Origin: Caballeronia arvi
Lineage (GTDB): Bacteria > Pseudomonadota > Gammaproteobacteria > Burkholderiales > Burkholderiaceae
Length of the DNA: 36,284 nt
Assembly: GCF_001544695.2 (NCBI RefSeq)
Contig: NZ_FCOM02000066.1
Span: 1-36,284, forward strand
Reading direction: 5' to 3'
Position numbers and translations under genes: made by a program. Position 1 is the stretch's first letter. Each line of letters opens with the position of its first letter. The notes below the pieces were generated by a model that did no database searches, was not told the origin of the DNA, and worked only from the letters and a program-made list of their open reading frames with translations. Shown in pieces: positions 24,878-32,925 of the stretch.

Positions 24878-25847
24878 TTAGACGCGGGGATCGACGAACA
24901 GCTCGTTCATCGACATGCGCTTCGGCGTGAGGCCTTGCTTGAACGCGGTCTGCTCGAGCGCTTCGATGGTCTTGCGGTTTTCCTCGATGCCGTACGGCAG
25001 CGGATCGTTACCGACGATCTTTTGCAGCTCGATGTACTTCTTGTTCTTCTTGTCGTTCAGTTCACCCGCATTGAGCTTCGCGAGCCAGTCCTTCTTGGCC
25101 TTGTCGAACGCGTCGTAGATCGACTTCGCGACCCACGGATGCTCGGCCAGCACTGAATCCTTCACGACGATGGTGCCGTGCATCGGATACACGCCGGTCC
25201 GTGCGTAGTACTCCGCTTCCAGTTCCTCGGCGTTCGGGAACATATCCGGGTAATCCGCTTCGACCTCCTTCCAGCCGCCGGTCGGATCGCCGGTGCGGCC
25301 GATGCCCGCGTTGCCGTGAAAGCCCGCGACGAGTTCGCCATTCGCCATCATGTCCGCGAGCGACGCCCTTGGGGGCGTGGATCACGTTCGGCGGAAGTTC
25401 GAGCTGCGTGACGTGTTCTTCGTCATCGACGACCCAGGTTACCTTCGACGGATCGAGGCCGAATTCATCGATCAGAACCTGACGCGTCCATGCACCCGTC
25501 GTTACTGAATAGGCACGCACGCCGACTTTCTTGCCTTCCAGATCCTTGGGCGTCTTGATGCCCGCGTCCGGGCGCACCAGCAAGCCGGAGTGATGGAAGC
25601 GGCGCACGACGAAGATCGGCAGCGCGACGAACGGCGCGCCATATGCGCGAGCGATGATGTAAGTGGTCGGTGCAAGCTCGCACACGTCGAATTCGACATC
25701 GCGAACCATGCGGCGGAACGCGCCGATCTGCGGCTGAACGGTGATGAACTCCGCGTCGACGCCCTCGATGGGAATCGAGCCGTCGCGAATGGCCGATGTA
25801 TGCGGATGCTCGGCGATCGCGAGCTTGAGATGGACTTTCTTGGTCAC
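24878..25847 (-). pseudogene. Dihydroxyphthalate-decarboxylase-like protein, copy 3, frameshifted
   Basis: A third, more distant member of the NMT1-like decarboxylase family. The N-terminal part reads LKLAIAEHPHTSAIRDGSIP, VRDVEFDVCELAPTTYIIAR, PKDLEGKKVGVRAYSVTTGA and PSKVTWVVDDEEHVTQLELP. The C-terminal part continues in another frame: SLADMMANGELVAGFHGN, EAEYYARTGVYPMHGTIVVK, GIEENRKTIEALEQTAF. The join lies at the G5 run at 25371-25375 (CCCCC on the coding strand): removing one base restores a continuous reading through APRASLADMM. It is either a genuine single-base frameshift or a sequencing error. The GTG start at 25847 has AAGGAGA upstream. It is the first gene of the region B operon. 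It has no signal peptide. Confidence 0.8.
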
Positions 25848-26048
25848 GTGACTGTCTCCTTGGAGGGATGATCGTGCAGCTACACGAGTTCGTTTCGTTG
25901 ACGACATGATCTTTCGAGTCGTCCCGTGTCGTCTATTGAATTAATTTGCCGGCGCCTTAACCGTTCGGTAAAGGCACTGCTTCCATCTTGATATGGATAT
26001 CTAACTATTTGGATCGTGCGAAAAAGCGAATCGCACATTCTTGAATTT
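25848..26048. promoter_or_regulatory. Promoter region of the region B operon
   Basis: This lies between the LysR gene and the first operon gene. At 25957-25971 is TTAACCGTTCGGTAA, an imperfect palindrome whose reverse strand reads GAACGGTTAA, matching the GAATGGTTAA boxes at 31732, 32753 and 35274 (there GAAATGGTTAA-like). The minus strand continues GGCGCCGGCAAATTAATTC, resembling the GCTGGCA-AAT part of the other LysR-linked promoters, but the TTTTCTCAA element is missing. Confidence 0.5.
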
Positions 26049-26990
26049 TCAGGTCGTACCGTTCTGCAACTGCTGGGCAGCCTCTTCCAGACAGGCAACC
26101 ATGAGTTGCGCACTCGGCGTCAGACCGCGGTTGCGGTTCCAGAGCACGCCCGACGGGCGCAACAGCCGGGGCAAGGTCAATGGAAGCGCATGCAAGGGTT
26201 GCGCAGCATCGTTCGCGGGCGTGCCGACCATGACGGCGATGGAATCCGAAATCTGCAAATGAGCGCGGGTGACGTGAACGGAAAGCGTCTCGATGTAGTT
26301 GTTCGTCAGCGGTACATCGTGTGCTCTGAGCGTGCGCTCCAGCGAATCCCTCAGGATCGAGCCTTGCGGCGGCAGTATCCACGGATACGGATGAAGATCC
26401 GACCAGTCGAGATTCTTGCGCCGCGCCAATGGATGTTGCCGTCCGGTCATCAGGGTCACGGGTTCTTCGAGCAGCGCTTTTTCCTCGAAGCTGCCGAGCG
26501 TGTCCGGCGCGGGCAAGCGCCCGACGATCAGGTCGAGACGTCCTTGCCACAGCTCGGGAAGCAATGCGCCGCGCGTGCCTTCGACCACGCGCACGTTCGT
26601 TCCCGGCGATCTGATCTTCAACAGATTCAGCCCCAGCGGCAGCAGCGCCGAGGCCGAAGCGGGCAACATGCCGATGTGCACCTTTCCCTCCGTGCCCGAG
26701 CTCAGCGCTTTCATTTCATCGCGCGCCTGATGCAGGATCGTCAGCATTTCGCGCGCGTGACGAATGAGGCATTCGCCGTGCGGCGTGGGCACGAGTCCTT
26801 GCGCCGTGCGCGTAAAAAGCGTGAGTCCGAGTCCACGCTCGAGCTCTGCCAGTGACTTCGATACCGCCGGCATCGTGACATGGGTGACTTCCGCCACCTG
26901 CGTCAGATTGCGATAGGTATCGATGGTCACGATCAGGCGAAGATGCCTCGCCTTCAGGTTCACCTGCATGTAGCCGTCAAGTCCCGTCAC
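26049..26990 (-). CDS. LysR-family transcriptional regulator, copy 1
   Basis: 313 residues. The N-terminal winged helix is typical: LKARHLRLIVTIDTYRNLTQ, then VAEVTHVTMPAVSKSLAELE and RGLGLTLFTRTAQGLVPTPHG. The effector-binding half has EGKVHIGMLPASASALLPLG, LDLIVGRLPAPDTLGSFEEK and LARRKNLDWSDLHPYPWILP. It resembles GbpR/CbbR-like LysRs that bind small acids. The GTG at 26990 has AGGAGAC upstream and lies only 16 bases after the stop of the carboxymuconolactone-decarboxylase-like gene, so it is probably the last gene of the region C operon. It is a close paralogue of the LysR at 31770. It may also control the region B operon promoter just downstream. Confidence 0.88.
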   Translation of the reverse strand: MTGLDGYMQVNLKARHLRLIVTIDTYRNLTQVAEVTHVTMPAVSKSLAELERGLGLTLFTRTAQGLVPTPHGECLIRHAREMLTILHQARDEMKALSSGTEGKVHIGMLPASASALLPLGLNLLKIRSPGTNVRVVEGTRGALLPELWQGRLDLIVGRLPAPDTLGSFEEKALLEEPVTLMTGRQHPLARRKNLDWSDLHPYPWILPPQGSILRDSLERTLRAHDVPLTNNYIETLSVHVTRAHLQISDSIAVMVGTPANDAAQPLHALPLTLPRLLRPSGVLWNRNRGLTPSAQLMVACLEEAAQQLQNGTT

Positions 26991-27006
26991 GATACGTCTC
27001 CTGCGT

Positions 27007-27537
27007 TCAGTCCTTCGGCTTCAGCGCGTGCAAGGTCATGCCGAGCGAGATCGAAGTGAAATAGCCGATCGTGACGAGCAGTTCCGCGATGACCGCTCGG
27101 CCCAGCCCGGCATCGTACCTGGCGAAGCGCGCATCGTCGATCGATCCGCCCGCGAGGATATCGCTCACCGCGTCGCACACGACGCCGAATCGTCCATGTT
27201 CACCCTCGGGCCTGCGCTTGTCCAGAATCGCGGCGACGAGCGCCTCGGGAACGCCGGCCTTCAACGCATGCCGGCGATGGTTCGCGATCACGTACGGCGC
27301 ATTCCAGAACACCGCCGTCGAGAGAATCGCGACCTCGGTTTCCGCTTCGCTGAGCACGGGCGAATGATCGACGTGCGTGCCGATGATTTCCATCCCTTCG
27401 GCGAGCCGCGGGTTATGCAGCCAGATGTTGAACGGAGTCGGAATGCGCCCGCGTCCTTCACCCAGTTGCGAGATCACTCGCTTCTGCTCTTCCGTTGCGT
27501 GCTGCGCGTCGATACGCGCCAGTCGATCTTGCGTCAT
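27007..27537 (-). CDS. Carboxymuconolactone-decarboxylase-like protein
   Basis: 176 residues, an all-helical CMD/AhpD-fold protein. Characteristic parts are IPTPFNIWLHNPRLAEGMEI, LSEAETEVAILSTAVFWNAP, ANHRRHALKAGVPEALVAAI and the late helix AVIAELLVTIGYFTSISLG. It lacks the CxxC pair of AhpD peroxidase-type members; its only cysteine is in the VVCDAVSDI region. It therefore belongs to the non-redox group that includes 4-carboxymuconolactone decarboxylase and related uncharacterised enzymes. It is in the region C operon, 24 bases after the TctAB permease gene and before LysR. Decarboxylation of a ring-cleavage lactone is a reasonable guess. Confidence 0.8.
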   Translation of the reverse strand: MTQDRLARIDAQHATEEQKRVISQLGEGRGRIPTPFNIWLHNPRLAEGMEIIGTHVDHSPVLSEAETEVAILSTAVFWNAPYVIANHRRHALKAGVPEALVAAILDKRRPEGEHGRFGVVCDAVSDILAGGSIDDARFARYDAGLGRAVIAELLVTIGYFTSISLGMTLHALKPKD

Positions 27538-27561
27538 TCGTCACATCCTTGCGTTGAAGAA

Positions 27562-29594
27562 TCAATTTCCGCCGAGTCCGGGCAACCACTTTCCGAGGAA
27601 GCTGTCCGGCCAGGGGATATGGAGAATCTGATCGAAGACGATGTAAAGAAACGCGGTCACGCACACAGCGAGGATCAGGCTGAGCTTCCATGACTCGCGT
27701 CCTTCGATGCGCATGTAGGCGGCGATCATCAACGGCACCGTCGGCAACATGCCGATTACCGACATGCAGGCCAGAAACGCGAGGAACCAGCCGAAGAAAC
27801 GTGCGGCGCGCGACAGCACGGTCTTGTTGGGCAGCTTCTCGTCGTGATCGCTCGACACGTCCATATGCACGCCGCTGCTGGCACGCGCCGAGCCGTGAGC
27901 CGGAATCACGAAGACCTTGTACGCGAGACTGACCGTTCCCGCGATGACGAGAATGCTCGCCACGACCGTCGGCCCGATTCTCGCCATGAGGAGCCAGCTT
28001 TGCGAACTCATCAGCATATACAGCCCGACGCTGATGAAGAACACATGGACGAGGTCTTCGCGCCTGAAGTGAACCGAGCCGCTCGGTTTGAACTGCGCGA
28101 TGCCGCCACTGCGCAACGCAGTGAAGAGCGGCTTGAAAAAGACCAGCGCGGCGAGACTCAACAGCACGATGACGACCGGGCGCGACAGCCAGTCGGTGCC
28201 GTAGCGCACGAACGAAATCGACATATAACGCTCCATCAGCACGCCGAGCACGAGGCCGAGAATCAGCGGCGGACGCGCCCATTTGAGCCGCTTCATCGTC
28301 CATCCGATGACACCGGCGATCAGCAGCACGAAGAGGTCGCCCCAGCTCCGCGATCCCTGGAACGCGCCGACAAAAATGACGGGCATGATCACCGGCAGGA
28401 TGAGCGTATAGCGCAGCGTCGAAACCTTCGCGAATTGTCCGCTCAAAAGAAAGCACAAGCCCGCGCCGAAGATGTTGGCGAGCGCGATCGACCAGACCAT
28501 CGAGTAAGTGAAGTCGAGATGCTTGGTCAGCATGTCGGGACCGGGGATGAAACCGTGCACCATCATCGCGCCGAGCAGAATGGCCTGCGCTGCGCCGCCG
28601 GCACACCGAACGACAGCATCGGCACGAGGCTGCCGCCCTCTCGCGCGTTGTTGGCCGCTTCCGGCGCGATCACGCCGCGCACGTCGCCCTTGGTGAACGA
28701 CTGCTTCGCGCCTTTGGCCGTCTGCAACGCGTGGCCGTACGCGATCCAGTCCGTCACCGCGCCGGTGATGCCGGGCACCGCGCCGAGAATCGCGCCGAGG
28801 CCGCCGCAACGCAGCACCAGAAACCAGTTGCGAAAGCTGTCGACGACACCCTGACGCATGCCTTCCCGCGACGTGAACTGCACGTTCTGCGCGATGGCCG
28901 TGCGTCGAATCGCCAGCTCGCACAACTCGGGCAAGGCGAAGATGCCGAGGATGATCGGCACGAGCGGAATACCGTCCTGCAGGTACAGAATGTCGCCGGT
29001 CCAGCGCATTTGTCCGGTTGCGACGTTCGTTCCGATCATGCCGACGAGAATGCCGAAGCAGGCCGCGACCACGCCACGCAGCGGCGCGTTGCCCGACAGC
29101 GCCGACACCATCGACACGCCGAACACGGTAAGCGACAACATCTCCGGCGTGCCGATCGACAGCACGAACGGGCGCACCAGCGGCAGCGACACGGCAAGGA
29201 TGACCGCGCCGATCAGTCCGCCCATCAGCGACGACATGTAGCATGCGCTCAACGCTCTCGATGCCTCGCCGCGTTTGGTCATCGGCAGGCCATCGAGCAC
29301 GGTCGCCTGAGATGCCGCGTGTCCGGGAACGCCGAAGAGCACGGCCGGAATCACATCCGATGTCGTGATGACCGATGCCATGCCGAGCAGCATCGCGAAC
29401 GCGGCATACGGGTCCATCGTGTATGTGAACGGGACCAGCAGCGCAAAGCCCGTCAGCCCGCCGATTCCCGGCAGCAATCCGATCGCGAGTCCGACCGTCA
29501 CGCCGAAGACGAGAAAGATGATCCGGTTGAACTGCAGGAGCGTCGACAGCGCATGTCCGGCCGCCATCAACGTTGCATCATTGAAGAACTCCAT
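27562..29594 (-). pseudogene. tctA: Fused TctA-TctB tripartite transporter permease, frameshifted
   Basis: The permease of a tripartite tricarboxylate-type transporter. The first frame (29594 to about 28600) carries the TctA start: VFGVTVGLAIGLLPGIGGLT, MLLGMASVITTSDVIPAVLF, GVPGHAASQATVLDGLPMTK, and NAREGGSLVPMLSFGVP. A second frame continues AGGAAQAILLGAMMVHGFIP, GPDMLTKHLDFTYSMVWSIA and onward to 27562. The expected VPGGAAQA is broken at about 28598-28601 by loss of one base in a C/G run. After the TctA part (about 500 residues) the chain continues with four helices of TctB type (RFFGWFLAFLACMSVIGMLP, ESWKLSLILAVCVTAFLYIV, HIPWPDS), so TctB is fused to the C-terminus. Unless the frameshift is a sequencing error, transport by this system is lost. 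Confidence 0.85.
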
Positions 29595-29650
29595 GTCTCA
29601 TCCTGATGGAATGGCGAGCTTCGCAGGCTCACCTGTTTTAAGTTCGACGC

Positions 29651-30505
29651 TCAGCCAGCCAGCATCGGATAGAGCGCCTTTGCAGTGCGTCCCCAGACCC
29701 AGGCGCGCTCTTCGTCGCTCAAGGCTGCGAAGCAGGCATTGCCTTGTTCGACGAGCGTCTTCAACGGCCCCGCCGACGCCGGATAATTCGAGCCGAACGC
29801 GAGATGATCCGCGCCGAACACTTCCACGAGCCTGGCGAAGAAAGGCTCCGCGCCGCCCGGCGCTGCCTGCGCGAGATCGAAGGTGCGCGGCGTGATCTTC
29901 ATATAGACGTTGTCGAACTTCGCGAGCGAGAACAGCCCCGCGCAACTCGCATACGGCGGGCCTTCTTCCAGATTCGGCCGGCCGCAGTGATCGAGCACGA
30001 TCTTCACCGACGGAAAGCGCTCGGCCAGCTCCGCCACCATCGACAGACCATCCGGCGTCGTCTGAACCGCCATCGTCATGCCGAGCTCGGCGCAGCGTTC
30101 CCAGATCGGAAACGTCGCGGGATTGACGAGCCAGCTTCCATCGCTTTGATGCGTGGCGCCGCCGGTGAAGAGCCGGATTCCGCCCATGCCGCGCGCGAGC
30201 CAGGCATCGAAAGTCGTGAGCGCGTCCGGCGCGAGCAGGTCGAACGAATAGACGCCCGTGAAGCGGTCCGGATGCTGCGCCACGCTGTCGGCGACGTATG
30301 AATTGTTGGTGCCGTAGGTCGTCGACGAATGCACGATCGCGGCCTTCGATACGCCGGCTTCATCCATCTCGGCGACCAGTTGTTCGAACGTGATGGGCCG
30401 CGTCGCCGACCACTTGGACCGATGCCCGTGCTGAGGCGCGATCGGATAGCGCTGCGTGTCGGTCGAGATGATGTGCGGGTGAATGTCGATGATTTCGGGC
30501 GTCAT
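29651..30505 (-). CDS. Amidohydrolase-2 family hydrolase, LigI-like, copy 2
   Basis: A 284-residue PF04909 amidohydrolase, a full-length paralogue of the one at 22983. It has EIIDIHPHIISTDTQRYP with HxH at residues 9-11, IVHSSTTYGTNNSYVADSV, GMGGIRLFTGGATHQ, IVLDHCGRPNLEEGPPYASC, VYMKITPRTFD and LAFGSNYPASAGPL. It is second in the region C operon, 42 bases downstream of the TctC binding protein and upstream of the TctAB permease. This places it with the uptake system, so it may process the imported compound early (lactone, ester or amide), whereas copy 1 sits with the lower-pathway genes. The exact reaction is unknown. Confidence 0.75.
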   Translation of the reverse strand: MTPEIIDIHPHIISTDTQRYPIAPQHGHRSKWSATRPITFEQLVAEMDEAGVSKAAIVHSSTTYGTNNSYVADSVAQHPDRFTGVYSFDLLAPDALTTFDAWLARGMGGIRLFTGGATHQSDGSWLVNPATFPIWERCAELGMTMAVQTTPDGLSMVAELAERFPSVKIVLDHCGRPNLEEGPPYASCAGLFSLAKFDNVYMKITPRTFDLAQAAPGGAEPFFARLVEVFGADHLAFGSNYPASAGPLKTLVEQGNACFAALSDEERAWVWGRTAKALYPMLAG

Positions 30506-30547
30506 GTTGGCTTTACCGTTTGGTGATGATGTTCTGTCCTGCGCTGC

Positions 30548-31591
30548 TCAATGCGCACCGAAGATGAGCTTGCGCGCATCCGCGATCTGCGGTTCGGGCG
30601 TGGCATACAGCTTCGCGATGATCTGCTCGACCGCGTTTCCATCGATGGCATCGAGCGGATAACCCGACTGCTTCATCGCGTCGATGAAGTCCGGATCAGC
30701 GATGGTCTTCGCGAACGCATCGCGCAGCGCATTCAGACGATCCTGTGGCACGTCCTTCGGCACGGCGATGGGCCGTCCTGCCTGAAACGGCAGAATGAAC
30801 AGATTGAAGAGCGCCTTCACATCCGGCTGCGTGATGTAGGAAGAGAGATTCGGGACATCGGCGTAACCGGCGGGGCTGTTCCAGCCGAGATGCAGCAGCA
30901 CCTTCATCTTGCCGCTCTTCAGGAGCCGCACCGGCTCGCCTTGTTGAAGGCCATCGATAGTGGACGCCCAGCCATCGACCTCACCGCGCTGCATCGCCAG
31001 ATAGACTTCGCCGCGGCCCGTGTAACCCGGCACGATGCTCATCTTCGCGCCGATGTATTCGTCGAGCAGCGCCGGCAAGGTGCGATCCTCGTTGGCGAAT
31101 CCGGTCGCGCCGATATACATCTTCTTCTTGCTCAGATCGTCCGCCGTGGTCACGCCGGATCGCGTCATGGAAACCAGACAGTATTCGACCTTGTTGAGGC
31201 TGCCGATCCATCGGACCTCGCGCGGATCGAAGCGGTGTTGCCTTTCGTCGAGCAGCGGAATGTAGAGGTTGTTTCGCTGAAGGAAGCCGATGACGGTGCC
31301 ATCGCTCGGCTGCCGCGACTGGAGCGATGCCGCCGCCACCATGCCGCCCGCGCCCACCACGTTCATCACGATGGCTTTGGGATGTCCCGGCACATACTTG
31401 ACGAAGTAGCGCGAGAACTGCCGCGCGACGATGTCCGTCACCGTTCCCGCGTCCGCGCTGACCAGGAGCGTCAACGCCTTGCCGCGATAGAACTCTTCGA
31501 CGGATTGACCGGACGCAGGGGCCGCACAGGCCGTCGCGGCGAAACCGAACAGCGCGGCGCAAGCGCAGATCGCGGTCCTGAAATTCATCAT
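30548..31591 (-). CDS. TctC/Bug-family periplasmic solute-binding protein
   Basis: 347 residues. It has a signal peptide (FRTAICACAALFGFAATACA), then the Bug fold: EFYRGKALTLLVSADAGTVT, PKAIVMNVVGAGGMVAAASL, DGTVIGFLQRNNLYIPLLDE, TADDLSKKKMYIGATG, TGRGEVYLAMQRGEVDGWAS and VPKDVPQDRLNALRDAFAKT. This is the binding component of tripartite tricarboxylate transporters and delivers organic acids to the TctA-TctB permease, encoded two genes downstream. GGAGACA precedes the ATG pair. It is the first gene of the region C operon, with the LysR-linked promoter module 85-150 bases upstream. Its function may be lost if the permease frameshift is real. Confidence 0.88.
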   Translation of the reverse strand: MMNFRTAICACAALFGFAATACAAPASGQSVEEFYRGKALTLLVSADAGTVTDIVARQFSRYFVKYVPGHPKAIVMNVVGAGGMVAAASLQSRQPSDGTVIGFLQRNNLYIPLLDERQHRFDPREVRWIGSLNKVEYCLVSMTRSGVTTADDLSKKKMYIGATGFANEDRTLPALLDEYIGAKMSIVPGYTGRGEVYLAMQRGEVDGWASTIDGLQQGEPVRLLKSGKMKVLLHLGWNSPAGYADVPNLSSYITQPDVKALFNLFILPFQAGRPIAVPKDVPQDRLNALRDAFAKTIADPDFIDAMKQSGYPLDAIDGNAVEQIIAKLYATPEPQIADARKLIFGAH

Positions 31592-31675
31592 CGTGCTTGT
31601 CTCCGTGTAGATGCGCGGAACCGTTCGTGTAGTTCGCGTCGTCGCTCGCTATTGATGAAGTGGTGAGCGCGATTT

Positions 31676-31741
31676 GATTGTGCCAGCGCGTCGCACACGT
31701 CGGATTGAGAAAATCCGCGGCCGGGTTGACTGAATGGTTAA
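31676..31741 (-). promoter_or_regulatory. LysR-linked promoter module, copy 1 (TctC operon)
   Basis: In transcription order on the minus strand: TTAACCATT (31741-31733), 19 bases, TTTTCTCAA (31713-31705), 20 bases, GGCACAATC (31684-31676). The same three blocks with exactly the same spacings occur at 35218-35283 upstream of porin 3. Confidence 0.7.
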
Positions 31742-31769
31742 GGTGCGCGCAGGCGGTTCGAACGTGACG

Positions 31770-32729
31770 TCAGCGCTTTTTCTGTGCTTCTTGCGCGAGA
31801 CGCAGGGCCGTCTCTTCGAGGCAGGAGATCATGAGTTGCGCGCTCGGCGTGAGTGTGCGAACGCGATTCCAGAGCACGCCGGCGGGCCGCAGCAGGCGCG
31901 GCAGGCTCAGAGGCAGCGTATGGAGCGGCTGTGGATGGCTGGTCTCGCGCGCGGAGGTATCGGCCATGACGGCGATGCAGTCGGACACCTGCAAATGCGC
32001 GCGGATGACGTGCAGCGACAGCGTTTCGATGTAATTATTCGTCAGCGGCACGCCATGCACCTCGAGCGCGCGTTCCAGCGGATCGCGCAGGATCGAGCCG
32101 AGCGGCGGCAGTATCCACGGATAAGGCAACAGGTCCGACCATTCCACGGCTTTCTTGCGCGCCAGCGGATGTTGCCGGCCGGTCACGAGCATCACGGGTT
32201 CTTCGAGCAGTTCCTTCTCTTCGAAGCTTCCGAGCGCATCCAGCGGCGGCAGGCGGCCGACGACGAGATCGAGTTGACCTTGCCACAGCTCGGGCAGCAG
32301 CGACGCCGTCGATCCTTCGACGATCTTCACGTTGGTGCCCGGCGAGCGCTGCTTGAGCAGCTTCAGCGCGTGAGTCAGAAGGATCGATGCAGAAACGGGC
32401 AGCACGCCGATTTCGACCTTGCCTTCGGTGCCAGCGCTCAGCGCTTTCAACTCGTCGAGCGCCTGATGCAGCACGTGCAGCATCGCTCGCGCATGACGCG
32501 TCAGGCATTCGCCGTAAGGCGTGGGAACCAGCCCCTGCGCCGTGCGCGTGAAAAGCGTGAGGCCAAGTCCGCGCTCCAGTTCCGCCAGCGACTTCGAGAC
32601 GGCGGGCAAGGTGACGTGCGTGACTTCCGCGACCTGGCTCAGATTGCGATACGTGTCGATGGTCACCAGCAATCGCAAGTGCCGGGCCTTGAGGTTGATC
32701 TGCAGATACCAGTCGAGTTCCGCCGACAC
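31770..32729 (-). CDS. LysR-family transcriptional regulator, copy 2
   Basis: 319 residues, collinear with the LysR at 26049. Winged-helix part: LKARHLRLLVTIDTYRNLSQ, VAEVTHVTLPAVSKSLAELE, TLFTRTAQGLVPTPYGECLT. Effector part: EGKVEIGVLPVSASILLTHA, QLDLVVGRLPPLDALGSFEE, KKAVEWSDLLPYPWILPPLG. I choose the GTG at 32729, with GGGGAGGG seven bases upstream. The longer reading from 32783 would run through a conserved GAATGGTTAA box that more likely is an operator. It is transcribed divergently from the Tat-exported binding protein, the classic LysR arrangement, and lies just upstream of the TctC operon. It is probably autoregulated and an activator of the three similar promoters. Confidence 0.88.
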   Translation of the reverse strand: MSAELDWYLQINLKARHLRLLVTIDTYRNLSQVAEVTHVTLPAVSKSLAELERGLGLTLFTRTAQGLVPTPYGECLTRHARAMLHVLHQALDELKALSAGTEGKVEIGVLPVSASILLTHALKLLKQRSPGTNVKIVEGSTASLLPELWQGQLDLVVGRLPPLDALGSFEEKELLEEPVMLVTGRQHPLARKKAVEWSDLLPYPWILPPLGSILRDPLERALEVHGVPLTNNYIETLSLHVIRAHLQVSDCIAVMADTSARETSHPQPLHTLPLSLPRLLRPAGVLWNRVRTLTPSAQLMISCLEETALRLAQEAQKKR

Positions 32730-32750
32730 GCCGCACCCTCCCCGGTATGA

Positions 32751-32813
32751 GTGAATGGTTAAGTCATCGGCCATTTTACTCAATCGACCGGTTTCGGATG
32801 CATAGGCACAATT
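32751..32813 (+). promoter_or_regulatory. LysR-linked promoter module, copy 3 (divergent)
   Basis: On the plus strand: GTGAATGGTTAAG (32751-32763), 10 bases, TTTTACTCAA (32774-32783), 21 bases, GGCACAATT (32805-32813). The second and third blocks match the modules at 31676 and 35218; the GGTTAA box is inverted and closer. It serves the plus-strand binding protein at 32926 and could also repress the LysR gene starting 22 bases to the left. Confidence 0.6.
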
Positions 32814-32925
32814 TGCTGATGCCTAGGCTCGATGAGTCCGACCACAAGGCGTGCATTTCACTTTCCCCTTGAGCCAGAACATCAACGATTATCAGCCGGC
32901 TCGACCGGCGTTCGGAGACATGCAG

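Noticed and set aside
23852..25156. Long plus-strand open frame (434 codons) opposite ligJ
   Set aside because: Composition is unlike real proteins, and it runs antisense to ligJ and the decarboxylase-like gene, both with strong family motifs.
31676..31690. Sigma-54 reading of CTGGCAC on the minus strand before the TctC gene
   Set aside because: The GG to GC spacing is two bases too long, and the porin 3 copy lacks the GC entirely.
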